Positions 8,312 through 18,142 of a stretch of 64,000 nucleotides of DNA are shown piece after piece. Position 1 is the first letter of the stretch; each line of letters begins with the position of its first letter. Origin of the DNA: Betaproteobacteria bacterium UBA2293 (GTDB lineage: Bacteria; Pseudomonadota; Gammaproteobacteria; Burkholderiales; Rhodocyclaceae). The stretch lies in NCBI GenBank assembly GCA_002345845.1, contig DDWF01000252.1:1-64000 (forward strand), written 5' to 3'. The translations under genes and the position numbers were made by a program. The notes beneath the pieces were generated by a model, which worked only from the letters and a program-made list of their open reading frames with translations, was not told where the DNA came from and ran no database searches.

Positions 8312-9139
8312 ATGAAAATGCTTACCACACCCATCTGCCTGATCGCCCTGGCTGCCGTTGCATCGGGCGCCCTGGCACAGGAACGCGATTTGCCTCCGGG
8401 TGCCGCGATTTCCCGGGAGGCAACGCGCCCGGTCACGCAGGGAAGCAGTGACAGATTCACCGGTACGACCAAGATCATCAGTCTGTTCTCCGCCAACGAA
8501 CCTTCACGTGTGACCGGCGGCCAGGTCACTTTCGAGCCCGGCGCACGTACAGCCTGGCACAGCCATCCACTGGGGCAGACACTCATCGTCACGGCAGGTA
8601 GCGGACGCATCCAGTTCTGGGGCGGTGCCATCCAGGAGATCCGGACGGGCGACGTCGTTTCCATCCCCCCAGCCACCAAGCACTGGCATGGCGCTTCGCC
8701 CGGCAGTTCAATGACGCACATCGCCATCCAGGAAAAGGCCGAGGGCGAAACCGCCGAGTGGCATGAAAAAGTCACCGATGAGCAGTACGGCGTCACCGCT
8801 CCGGCAACCCCTCCCGCTACCGACAAGAATTCACGCGCACAACAGTTGTTTGGCGAGATCGCGCCGAAGTTCGCCGAACTGACGGACAAGGTGCTCTATG
8901 CAGATGTGTGGGAGCGCCCTGGTCTTTCGAAGCGGGACCGGAGCCTGGTTACCGTCAGTGTGTTGATCGCGATGAATCGCCCCGATCAACTTCGCTCGCA
9001 CATCGGGCTGGCCAGCAGGAACGGTCTGACGCGCGAAGAACTGGTCGAGGCCATCACGCATCTCGCGTTCTATTCCGGTTGGCCGAACAGCGTAACGGCG
9101 GCAACCCTCGCCAAGGAAATTCTCCCGCCAGCGAAATAA
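8312..9139 (+). CDS. Exported cupin / carboxymuconolactone decarboxylase-like fusion protein
   Basis: A 275-residue protein with a signal peptide (residues 1-23, cleavage near SGALAQ-ER). Residues about 55-130 are a cupin, with metal-type motifs EPGARTAWHSHPLGQT and PPATKHWHGASP. Residues about 165-270 are a carboxymuconolactone decarboxylase/AhpD-type helical domain (KRDRSLVTVSVLIAMNRPDQLRSHI, AFYSGWPNSVTA). The CMD half lacks the AhpD CxxC redox pair. Such fusions are often annotated as decarboxylase-like proteins of unknown substrate. The start at 8312 follows AAGGAGACCGC. It is probably co-transcribed with the alcohol dehydrogenase 12 bases upstream. Confidence 0.85.
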   Translation: MKMLTTPICLIALAAVASGALAQERDLPPGAAISREATRPVTQGSSDRFTGTTKIISLFSANEPSRVTGGQVTFEPGARTAWHSHPLGQTLIVTAGSGRIQFWGGAIQEIRTGDVVSIPPATKHWHGASPGSSMTHIAIQEKAEGETAEWHEKVTDEQYGVTAPATPPATDKNSRAQQLFGEIAPKFAELTDKVLYADVWERPGLSKRDRSLVTVSVLIAMNRPDQLRSHIGLASRNGLTREELVEAITHLAFYSGWPNSVTAATLAKEILPPAK

Positions 9140-9172
9140 AGCCCCGATCAATTACTTACTGGAGCAATCAAC

Positions 9173-10228
9173 ATGAAATCCAAAGTCATTCATTCCGTTT
9201 TGCTTGCCGCAACCATGGGCGCCTTGTCCGGCGCCGCGATGGCGGCAGACTATAAACAGAATCCATTCACGCTGGCCTACGAAGGCGCCATTACCGAAAA
9301 CGCTAAAGGCAAAGTCAATATCCGCACGGTGGCGTACAAACTCAACGGCATCGACATATCGGCGAACGTCTACACCCCTGCAAACTACGACGCGAACAAG
9401 AAATATCCGGCTGTCGTGGTCGCGCATCCCAACGGAGGGGTGAAGGAACAGGTTGCCGGCCTGTATGCCCAGCGTCTGGCCGAACAGGGCTACATCACCA
9501 TTGCCGCGGATGCGGCGTATCAAGGCGCAAGTGGCGGCCAACCGCGCAATGTGGACAAGCCAGCCTACCGGATCGAAGACATTCACGGCATGACTGACTT
9601 CATCAGCCAGTTTGCCGGTGTCGATGCTGCTCGTCTCGGCTTGCTCGGTATTTGCGGTGGCGGCGGCTATTCGCTGGCCGCAGCGCAGACCGACAAGCGC
9701 TTCAAGTCGCTTGCGACGGTGAGCATGTTCAACTCAGGGCGGGTTCGTCGCAATGGCTACGGGGATTCGGCGCTGAATACGATCCAGGCACGCATGCAGC
9801 AGGCCGCTACTGCCCGCGCCCAGGAGGCTGCCAGCGGCACGGTTCTCTATTCCGGTGATGCAAACCTGACCGACGAGCAGATCGCTAAACTGCCGTTCGA
9901 GCTGTATCGGCAGGGTTACGAGTATTACTGGAAGACGCACGCACATCCCAACTCGACCTTCAAATACACGACGAGCAGTTTGCTGGACCTCATGCGCTGG
10001 GATGCCACTGACCAGATTGAGCTGATCCAGCAACCTTTGCTGATGATTGCCGGGAGCAAGGCCGACAGCCTGTACATGACCGAGGATGCGTTCGCCAGGG
10101 CGACTGGGACGCAGGACAAGGAACTGTTCAAGATCGAAGGCGCTACGCACATCGAGTCCTACTGGGTGCCCAAATACGTGAATCAGGCGATGGAAAAGCT
10201 GACCCAGTTCTTCGGCAAGTCGCTCTGA
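9173..10228 (+). CDS. Exported alpha/beta hydrolase, dienelactone-hydrolase-like
   Basis: A 351-residue exported hydrolase with a signal peptide (residues 1-24, ending AAMAAD). The core has YPAVVVAHPNGGVKEQ as oxyanion strand, and a nucleophile elbow GICGGGGYSLAAA in which Cys takes the place of Ser, as in dienelactone hydrolases. The acid is likely in LLMIAGSKADSLYMTEDA and the His in EGATHIESYWVP. Family members are usually annotated as alpha/beta hydrolases or YcjY-like peptidases without proven substrate. It lies 33 bases downstream of the cupin gene and ends at a hairpin terminator. Confidence 0.85.
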   Translation: MKSKVIHSVLLAATMGALSGAAMAADYKQNPFTLAYEGAITENAKGKVNIRTVAYKLNGIDISANVYTPANYDANKKYPAVVVAHPNGGVKEQVAGLYAQRLAEQGYITIAADAAYQGASGGQPRNVDKPAYRIEDIHGMTDFISQFAGVDAARLGLLGICGGGGYSLAAAQTDKRFKSLATVSMFNSGRVRRNGYGDSALNTIQARMQQAATARAQEAASGTVLYSGDANLTDEQIAKLPFELYRQGYEYYWKTHAHPNSTFKYTTSSLLDLMRWDATDQIELIQQPLLMIAGSKADSLYMTEDAFARATGTQDKELFKIEGATHIESYWVPKYVNQAMEKLTQFFGKSL

Positions 10229-10238
10229 TGAAATTTTT

Positions 10239-10265
10239 GGGGCGTGCATAAGGCGCCCCATTTTG
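10239..10265 (+). terminator. Rho-independent terminator
   Basis: GGGGCG at 10239-10244 pairs with CGCCCC at 10254-10259 over a 9-base loop, followed by ATTTTG. It lies 11 bases after the hydrolase stop and before the aldo/keto reductase, and may only be partial, since the next genes run in the same direction. Confidence 0.7.
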
Positions 10266-10286
10266 TGAAATTCATGGAAGGAATGA

Positions 10287-12608
<2,322 letters not shown>

Positions 12609-12838
12609 TCGTCGATTGAGTTAGCGGGCTGTTCCATCGTCCGTTGATTGATGCATACCTGATGCATGATCGGCGGTCGAGGTCTGCCCGGAATGGCCGA
12701 GGAACTGACTGACAGCAGAGCTTCCTCGGCAGCTCCTTTCGCCGAGGTAATCACCTTCGCGTTTAGCGGTATTTTTTTCTGTCCCTATGACTGCAGTTGG
12801 CTGGGCTGCATCCGCTTCTAACCCGGTAGGCAGGATGG

Positions 12839-13120
12839 TTACCCTTGGCCTGACAGGGCAACAAAGTACATGCCGCCTATCAGCGAGCAGACCACGACGA
12901 TCCAGGTCTGAAAGGTCGCCCGCCAGCGCCAGGGGGCTTTGCCCAGTTCCATGAAGTGGATCATGACCAGACGGACCTTGAAGGCGGCGAGGAGCAGTAT
13001 GACGGCGACCGTCCAGCGCCCGGCCAGGCCGTGGTGTTCGGCCAGCCAGGTGCCGCCCAGCGTGGCGACGACGAGGAGAAACCAGACGCAGAGCGCCTGG
13101 GCGGGAGTGGTATGGTTCAT
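12839..13120 (-). CDS. Cytochrome c oxidase subunit IV-like small membrane protein (NorF-like)
   Basis: A 93-residue protein with three transmembrane helices (residues about 8-25, 32-49 and 70-90) and the motif KVRLVMIHFMELGKAPWRWR between helices 2 and 3, which is the signature of prokaryotic COX4/NorF-type subunits. Its start overlaps the stop of the subunit III gene by four bases, so translation is probably coupled. No catalytic subunit I or II is encoded in the window, so it would have to join an oxidase or nitric oxide reductase encoded elsewhere, or act in a different complex. Confidence 0.8.
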   Translation of the reverse strand: MNHTTPAQALCVWFLLVVATLGGTWLAEHHGLAGRWTVAVILLLAAFKVRLVMIHFMELGKAPWRWRATFQTWIVVVCSLIGGMYFVALSGQG

Positions 13121-13731
13121 CGCGTCCCCAGCAAGTAGAGCAGTGGAAAAATAACGATCCAGAGCAGGTCGACCATGTGCCAGTAGAGCGCGCCGGATTC
13201 GATAAGGCCGAACAGCGGACCGTCGACTTTCTGGCGTCCGGCCATGAACCAGAGGACGGCCAGGGCCAGCATGCCGCCCAGGAAGTGCAGGAAGTGTGCA
13301 CCGGTAAGGGCGTAATAGAACATGTAGAAGTCGTTGGTGTGCATGGTGATGCCATGCTCGATCTTGGCGCTGTATTCGACCATCTTAGTCACGCCGAACC
13401 CGGCGCCGACGACAAAGGTGGCCAGCAGCCAGCCGCGCGTTGCGCGGGTCCGGCCTTGCCGGGCGGCATTGACGGCGAACACCACGAATAGCCCGCTGGT
13501 GATCAGGATCAGCGTATTCAATATCCCCAGCCACACGTCGAGGGTGGCTGAGGATTGATCGAACAGCGCCAGCTGGCCCGAACGCTCGACCATGAAGCCG
13601 GTGAACAGCATGGCGAAGACGATCATGTCGGCCAGGATGAAAACCAGGACGCCCGGTACGCGGGCTTCCGGGGTTTCAGTCACGTCCGTAGGTTCCGTTG
13701 CAAGTGCCGGTAACGAGCTTGGGTCAGCCAT
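13117..13731 (-). CDS. Heme-copper oxidase subunit III family protein (NorE-like)
   Basis: A 204-residue membrane protein with five predicted helices, as in the short five-helix form of subunit III. It has the conserved glutamate region GFGVTKMVEYSAKIEHGI, the His motif ALTGAHFLHFLGGMLALAV, and the last helix SGALYWHMVDLLWIVIFPLLYLLG. The length equals NorE, the subunit-III-like accessory of nitric oxide reductase. It sits between a six-helix membrane protein and a COX4-like subunit, without catalytic subunits. GGGAG precedes the start. The role is likely assembly or stability of a respiratory complex, but the partner is not in the window. Confidence 0.85.
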   Translation of the reverse strand: MADPSSLPALATEPTDVTETPEARVPGVLVFILADMIVFAMLFTGFMVERSGQLALFDQSSATLDVWLGILNTLILITSGLFVVFAVNAARQGRTRATRGWLLATFVVGAGFGVTKMVEYSAKIEHGITMHTNDFYMFYYALTGAHFLHFLGGMLALAVLWFMAGRQKVDGPLFGLIESGALYWHMVDLLWIVIFPLLYLLGTR

Positions 13732-13749
13732 GGTGTTGGTCTCCCTTTT

Positions 13750-14493
13750 TCAGGCTTTGGCCAGCAGCGCACTGCGTTCCTGCTCCAGGCGCGGGATGGC
13801 CTTGAATACGTAGTAGGTCACGATGACGATGTAGGCAAACCAGACGATGAACTCGACCCAGAAGTTCAGCCAACCCTGGCGGGCAAACAGGCCACTCTTG
13901 AAGAATGGCATCAGCAACTCGAAGAGGAAGCTCAGGCCGGCCCAGATCGAGTACCAGCAAGCCCAGCGGGGGAACAGCGGCTGCTTGCGCTGGTCGGTCA
14001 GCCCGGCGATGCCGATGGCGACCATCGGGATGGTCGTGATCGCGTAGAACATGTCGATCAGCAGCCAGCCCTGGTCGTAGAGCATCTGCAGGGTCACCGC
14101 GTCGAGCACGTCAGGGCGGTAGGCGGCGGTCAGCCAGAACACGGATGAAGTCACCAGCGGCACAACGGTAAGTCCTCCGCCCCACATCTGCAGCGTGGAG
14201 ACCATGTTGTTCTCGTTCGGGTTGATCCATTCCATTACCTTGGTGATGGCCAAGGTCCAGGGCAGATAAAGTACGCCGAACAGCATCGCACCGGCCATGC
14301 CGGCGCGTACCTCGTTGTAGTTGGTGCGGAAGTGTTCGGCCATTTGTTCGGCCGTGAAATCGGCCGGAATTGGCGGGATGTTGTAGCCCAGCACGCCCCA
14401 GCAAACGATGAAGGCGGTGAGGAATACCGGCCCCATCGCGGCGCAGGCACGCCAGTATTTGAAATAGGCGGCGTTGCTCATGTTGGTATTCAT
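13750..14493 (-). CDS. Six-helix integral membrane protein of unknown function
   Basis: A 247-residue protein with six clear transmembrane helices at about residues 14-40, 62-87, 96-122, 141-165, 180-204 and 212-238. Between helices 1 and 2 is a polar loop with ADFTAEQMAEHFRTNYNEVRAG, and helix 2 carries FGVLYLPWTLAITKVMEWINP. I do not recognise a named family. It is the first gene of a three-gene operon with the subunit III-like (18-base gap) and subunit IV-like proteins, so it probably belongs to the same membrane complex. GAGGAG precedes the ATG. Confidence 0.75.
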   Translation of the reverse strand: MNTNMSNAAYFKYWRACAAMGPVFLTAFIVCWGVLGYNIPPIPADFTAEQMAEHFRTNYNEVRAGMAGAMLFGVLYLPWTLAITKVMEWINPNENNMVSTLQMWGGGLTVVPLVTSSVFWLTAAYRPDVLDAVTLQMLYDQGWLLIDMFYAITTIPMVAIGIAGLTDQRKQPLFPRWACWYSIWAGLSFLFELLMPFFKSGLFARQGWLNFWVEFIVWFAYIVIVTYYVFKAIPRLEQERSALLAKA

Positions 14494-14752
14494 GGATTGT
14501 CTCCTCAGTTGAATGGATGTTTGCCGCCTGGTCGCACAGGTTCGGCATACGTCTGTTGTCCGATGTCCCCGCCGGCAGAAAATCTTGTCATCGCTGGAAG
14601 CGCCTTGTGAGTGGGCGTTTTCAATGGTGCCAGACTATCCATTCCGGTATGGTATGTATCAATACGTTTGCGGATTGTGCGATTTCAAAACAATTTCGTC
14701 AACGCATGATTTGCGTTTTCTGGTCTGCCGGTGGACTGAGGTGCTGTCGAGC

Positions 14753-15331
14753 TTATTTGGCGAGCCGGCCAGGGGGCTTCCTGAGGGGAGGGGTGTTGCG
14801 CTTGCCGTGGTCGTCGACGGCAGGGGGGCCGAAAGCCAGGGCGAGAAATTTGACGCCCCAGCGCATTTCCTCGTCACTGACGTGCGACAGCGTCGACGAG
14901 AAAAATTCCAGTCCGGCATCGATCATGCTCTGGAAAAAGGCCTTGCCCTCGGGGGTCAGGGCGACGACTTTTTCGCGCCCGGAGGCCGGATTTTCCATCT
15001 GTACGACCAGCGAAAGCGGTGGCCGGGCCAGTTCGCGCAGCAGCTGCGAGACCTGTGAGTTGCTCGTTTCGAACCAACTGCCCAGCTGTTGCTCGATCAC
15101 CCGGCGGCGCATCCAGCCATCGGCGCCGACTTCCGATTCGATCAACCACAGGATGGCCGCTTGCTGACGGGAGATTCGGCCCTGGCACATGCGGTTTTCC
15201 AGTTCCATGCCGATCCGGTAATGGATCGGATAGAAAAAACCGAGCAGGTCGGCGTGCGGGTTATTGGCCGATGGTCCGCTCGCATCCTTCTTGCTGTCTT
15301 GCGGCGGCTGGGAAGTGGTCTTGGCTGGCAT
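14753..15331 (-). CDS. MarR family transcriptional regulator
   Basis: A 192-residue winged-helix regulator. After a polar N-terminal extension of about 30 residues comes FYPIHYRIGMELENRMCQGRISRQQAAILWLIESEVG, then the recognition helix SWFETSNSQVSQLLRELARPPLSLV and the wing VQMENPASGREKVVALTPEGKAFFQ. The C-terminal 25 residues are basic and proline-rich. It is divergent from the dienoyl-CoA-reductase-like SDR gene at 15552, so it most likely controls the ring-cleavage operon, probably with a CoA thioester or aromatic/alicyclic acid as effector, as is common for MarR proteins in such clusters. Confidence 0.85.
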   Translation of the reverse strand: MPAKTTSQPPQDSKKDASGPSANNPHADLLGFFYPIHYRIGMELENRMCQGRISRQQAAILWLIESEVGADGWMRRRVIEQQLGSWFETSNSQVSQLLRELARPPLSLVVQMENPASGREKVVALTPEGKAFFQSMIDAGLEFFSSTLSHVSDEEMRWGVKFLALAFGPPAVDDHGKRNTPPLRKPPGRLAK

Positions 15332-15451
15332 GCTCGGTGTGCTTTCTCGGCATTGCGGCTGCAGGAGAAGGCGTCAATGTTACCCGGAATCGGCGGCCTT
15401 GCACGATCGGCAAAAGGCGTTACAAACTCTTTGACAAACCGCATCCTTAAT

Positions 15452-15468
15452 TAGTATGCTAGCAAACA
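15452..15468 (+). promoter_or_regulatory. Operator-like motif TATGCTAGCAAAC upstream of the ring-cleavage operon
   Basis: TATGCTAGCAAAC at 15455-15467 lies in the promoter between the MarR gene and the SDR gene. The TATGCTAGC core recurs exactly before the ETF-quinone oxidoreductase gene (25798-25806) and with one change before the ADH/ALDH pair (23900-23908). This suggests a common regulator. The site is 84 bases before the SDR start and overlaps a plausible promoter. Confidence 0.45.
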
Positions 15469-15551
15469 TATTGAGGTTTGTTGTCGCTTCATAATGCCTA
15501 CGGGGCCTCCGTCCCTGATTTCATCCAACCATTTGCAGCGGAGTATCGATC

Positions 15552-16439
15552 ATGCTGTTTGACAAATCAGCCCTTGCCGGAAAACGCATTCTCATTACCG
15601 GTGGCGGTACCGGCCTGGGCAAAGGTGTTGCCCAGCACCTGGCGGCTCATGGCGCCGAAGTGCACTTGTGGGGGCGCCGACTGGAGGTGTTGCAGGCGGC
15701 GGCCGATGAGATCAATGCCCTGCACGGTCCGCGCGCCCATGTTCAGGCGGTGGATATCCGTAATGCGGAAGGCGTCGATGCGGCGGTCGGCGAGATCTGG
15801 GAACGTTTCGGGCCACTGACTGGCCTGGTCAACAATGCGGCGGCCAACTTCATCGCCCCGACCAAGGACATCAGCCCGCGTGGCTACGAGGCCATCGCCT
15901 CGACGGTGATGGACGGCGCCTTCTTCACTACCCTGGCCTGCGGCAAGCGCTGGATCGACAACGGGCTCAAGGGCTCGGTCGTGTCGACCCTGGTGACCTG
16001 GATCATGACCGGCTCGCCCTATGTCGTGCCGTCGGCGATGTCTAAGGCAGCGATCAATGCGATGACCATGTCGCTGGCCGTCGAATGGGCGCGTTACGGT
16101 ATTCGCCTGAATGCCGTCGCCCCCGGGCCGTTCCCCACGGAATACGCCTGGCAGATGCTCAATCCGACGGCCGACAGTTCGGTCGGTGCGACCCAGGCCG
16201 ACGAAGTGCCGATGGGACGCTACGGGGAAATCGCCGAGCTGGGCAATCTGATGGTGCTGCTGTTGTCCGACGGCTGTGACTACATCACTGGCGAGACTAT
16301 TGTCATCGATGGCGGCCATCATCTCGCAGCACCGTCGACCTTCGCCGGCCTCAACAAAGTGACCGACGAGCAATGGAAATCCATCCGCGAAGCTGCCCAG
16401 GCGGCCAGCGACAAGAGCAAGGCGCAGCGCAGCGTTTGA
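15552..16439 (+). CDS. SDR oxidoreductase of the 2,4-dienoyl-CoA reductase type
   Basis: A 295-residue SDR with TGGGTGLGKG at about residues 16-25, the NADPH-type WGRRLEVL, NNAAANFIAPT, and AINAMTMSLAVEWARYGIRLNAVAPGPFPTE. The position that carries the catalytic Tyr in classical SDRs (four before Lys) is Ser in VVPSAMSKAA. Dienoyl-CoA reductases also lack that Tyr and use a displaced one, so this supports an acyl-CoA reductase over a plain alcohol dehydrogenase. It opens the operon that continues with BadH- and BadI-like genes. A likely role is reduction of an unsaturated alicyclic acyl-CoA. Substrate not determined. Confidence 0.82.
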   Translation: MLFDKSALAGKRILITGGGTGLGKGVAQHLAAHGAEVHLWGRRLEVLQAAADEINALHGPRAHVQAVDIRNAEGVDAAVGEIWERFGPLTGLVNNAAANFIAPTKDISPRGYEAIASTVMDGAFFTTLACGKRWIDNGLKGSVVSTLVTWIMTGSPYVVPSAMSKAAINAMTMSLAVEWARYGIRLNAVAPGPFPTEYAWQMLNPTADSSVGATQADEVPMGRYGEIAELGNLMVLLLSDGCDYITGETIVIDGGHHLAAPSTFAGLNKVTDEQWKSIREAAQAASDKSKAQRSV

Positions 16440-16494
16440 TCCGGTTTTTTCGCATCGCAATTACTACTGACTTGAACACTAAAGGAGACTCCAA

Positions 16495-17262
16495 GTGAAG
16501 GGATTGAAAGACAAAGTAGCGCTCGTGACCGGTGCCGCCAGCGGCATTGGCCTGGCCATCGCCAAGCGCCTGGCCGAAGAAGGCATGGCGGTCGGCATTC
16601 TCGACATCAATGGCGACGCCGCTGCCAGTGCCGCGGCCGAGATTCGTGCGGCCGGCGGCCGTGCCGATGCCGAAGCCTGTGACATCACCAGTCCGGATGC
16701 GGTCAAGGCCGCTGTGGCTTCGATCGAAGGCAAGCTCGGTCCGACCTGGGCGCTGGTCAACAACGCCGGCTGGGATACCCCGATGCCTTTCCTAAAGACG
16801 ACGCCGGATTTCTGGGAGAAAATCATCGCCATCAATTATTTCGGCCCGCTCAACATGACGCATGCCGTGGCCAGTGGTATGGCCCAGCGCGGCGGCGGCC
16901 GGATCATCTTCATCGCGTCCGATGCCGGCCGTGTCGGTTCTTCCGGCGAAGTCGTCTATTCCGGTTGCAAGGGCGCCACCATTGCCTTTGCCAAGGCCTT
17001 CGCCCGTGAAGTGGCGCGCAAGAACGTGCTGCTCAACTGCGTTTGCCCGGGGCCGACCAATACCCCAGCCATGGATGCCTTCGTCGGCACCGGTGATGAA
17101 GGCCAGAAGATTCGCGACGCCATGGTGCGTGGCGTGCCGCTCGGCCGCATCGGCGAGCCGGATGACTATCCGGGCCTGGTCGCCTTCCTGGCCAGCGACG
17201 ACGCTTCCTTCATGACCGGCCAGACGATCAGCGTCTCCGGCGGCCTGACGATGCACGGCTAA
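16495..17262 (+). CDS. badH: BadH-like 2-hydroxycyclohexanecarboxyl-CoA dehydrogenase (SDR)
   Basis: A 255-residue classical SDR. TGAASGIG lies at residues 13-20, an Asp in ILDINGDAA points to NAD specificity, and the catalytic set is Ser in IASDAGRVGSS and Tyr-Lys in VVYSGCKGATIAFAKAF. The C-terminus ends GQTISVSGGLTMHG. Overall it resembles BadH, which oxidises 2-hydroxycyclohexanecarboxyl-CoA to the 2-keto ester. The BadI-like hydrolase 54 bases downstream supports this role, because BadI acts on exactly that product. AAAGGAGACTCCA precedes the start, which may be the GTG at 16495. A related fatty or terpenoid 3-hydroxyacyl-CoA substrate is possible. Confidence 0.75.
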   Translation: MKGLKDKVALVTGAASGIGLAIAKRLAEEGMAVGILDINGDAAASAAAEIRAAGGRADAEACDITSPDAVKAAVASIEGKLGPTWALVNNAGWDTPMPFLKTTPDFWEKIIAINYFGPLNMTHAVASGMAQRGGGRIIFIASDAGRVGSSGEVVYSGCKGATIAFAKAFAREVARKNVLLNCVCPGPTNTPAMDAFVGTGDEGQKIRDAMVRGVPLGRIGEPDDYPGLVAFLASDDASFMTGQTISVSGGLTMHG

Positions 17263-17316
17263 GCGCCTGCTGCCGTCACGCTCCATTACCCAAATCCATC
17301 AAGAAACGAGGAAATC

Positions 17317-18111
17317 ATGTCCACGACTTTCAAAGACATTCTGTATGAAGTTGGCGCTAACGCCGTCCGCATCACCATCAATCGTCCGGAGGTTTTTAAT
17401 GCCTTCCGTACGCAGACCGTCGAAGAGCTGATCCAGGCCTTCCGCATGGCCGACGAAGAGAAGTCGGTCAATACCGTGATCTTCGGTGGCGCCGGCGACA
17501 AGGCGTTCTGTACCGGTGGCGATCAGAAGGTGCACCTGTCCGAGGATGGCCTCTATGGTCCGCGCGGCATGGTCGGCCTGCCGATCGAGGAACTGCAGTC
17601 CGCCATCCGCGACTGCCGCAAGGTGGTCATCGCCCGCGTTCAGGGCTTCGCCATCGGCGGCGGCAATGTCTTCGCCACCATCTGCGATCTGACCCTCGCT
17701 TCCGAGAAGGCCCAGTTCGGCCAGGTCGGCCCGAAGGTCGGCTCGGTCGATCCGGGCTTCGGTACTGCTTATCTGGCGCGCATCATCGGTGAAAAGCGTG
17801 CCCGCGAAGTCTGGTTCCTGTGCGAGCGTATTCCGGCGCAAAAAGCCTACGAATGGGGTCTGGTCAACAAGGTTGTTGCCCATGATCTGCTCGATGAAGA
17901 ATGCGAAGCCTGGGCCGCCAAGATCAATGTCATGAGCCCGACCGCCCTGGCCATCGCCAAGCGTTCCTTCAATGCCGACAGCGAGAACATCCGCGGCATC
18001 AGCTTCATGGGTGTGGCCGCCGTCAAGGGCTACTACCAGAGCGAAGAATCGAAGGAAGGCGTGCGTGCCTTCAACGAGAAGCGCCCGGCCGACTTCAAAA
18101 AGTACGCTTAA
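17317..18111 (+). CDS. badI: BadI-like 2-ketocyclohexanecarboxyl-CoA hydrolase
   Basis: A 264-residue crotonase-fold protein that closely follows the BadI/MenB pattern: INRPEVFNAFRTQTVEELI, FGGAGDKAFCTGGDQKVH, VIARVQGFAIGGGNVFATICDLTLAS, FGQVGPKVGSVDPGFGTAYLARIIGEKRAREVWF and the C-terminal EGVRAFNEKRPADFKKY. GGDQ and the VGSVDPG loop mark ring-opening or ring-forming enzymes as distinct from plain hydratases. BadI opens the ring of 2-ketocyclohexanecarboxyl-CoA hydrolytically to pimelyl-CoA without oxygen. Here it would open the alicyclic ketoacyl-CoA made by the preceding dehydrogenase. Ring substituents cannot be inferred. AAACGAGGA precedes the start. Confidence 0.85.
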   Translation: MSTTFKDILYEVGANAVRITINRPEVFNAFRTQTVEELIQAFRMADEEKSVNTVIFGGAGDKAFCTGGDQKVHLSEDGLYGPRGMVGLPIEELQSAIRDCRKVVIARVQGFAIGGGNVFATICDLTLASEKAQFGQVGPKVGSVDPGFGTAYLARIIGEKRAREVWFLCERIPAQKAYEWGLVNKVVAHDLLDEECEAWAAKINVMSPTALAIAKRSFNADSENIRGISFMGVAAVKGYYQSEESKEGVRAFNEKRPADFKKYA

Positions 18112-18142
18112 CCCCACAGACCTACCGCTTGCATTGGCTACC

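Noticed and set aside
12621..13355. 244-codon minus-strand open frame
   Set aside because: Overlaps the subunit III and IV genes in another frame; low-complexity Arg/Ser/Thr content and no ribosome site.
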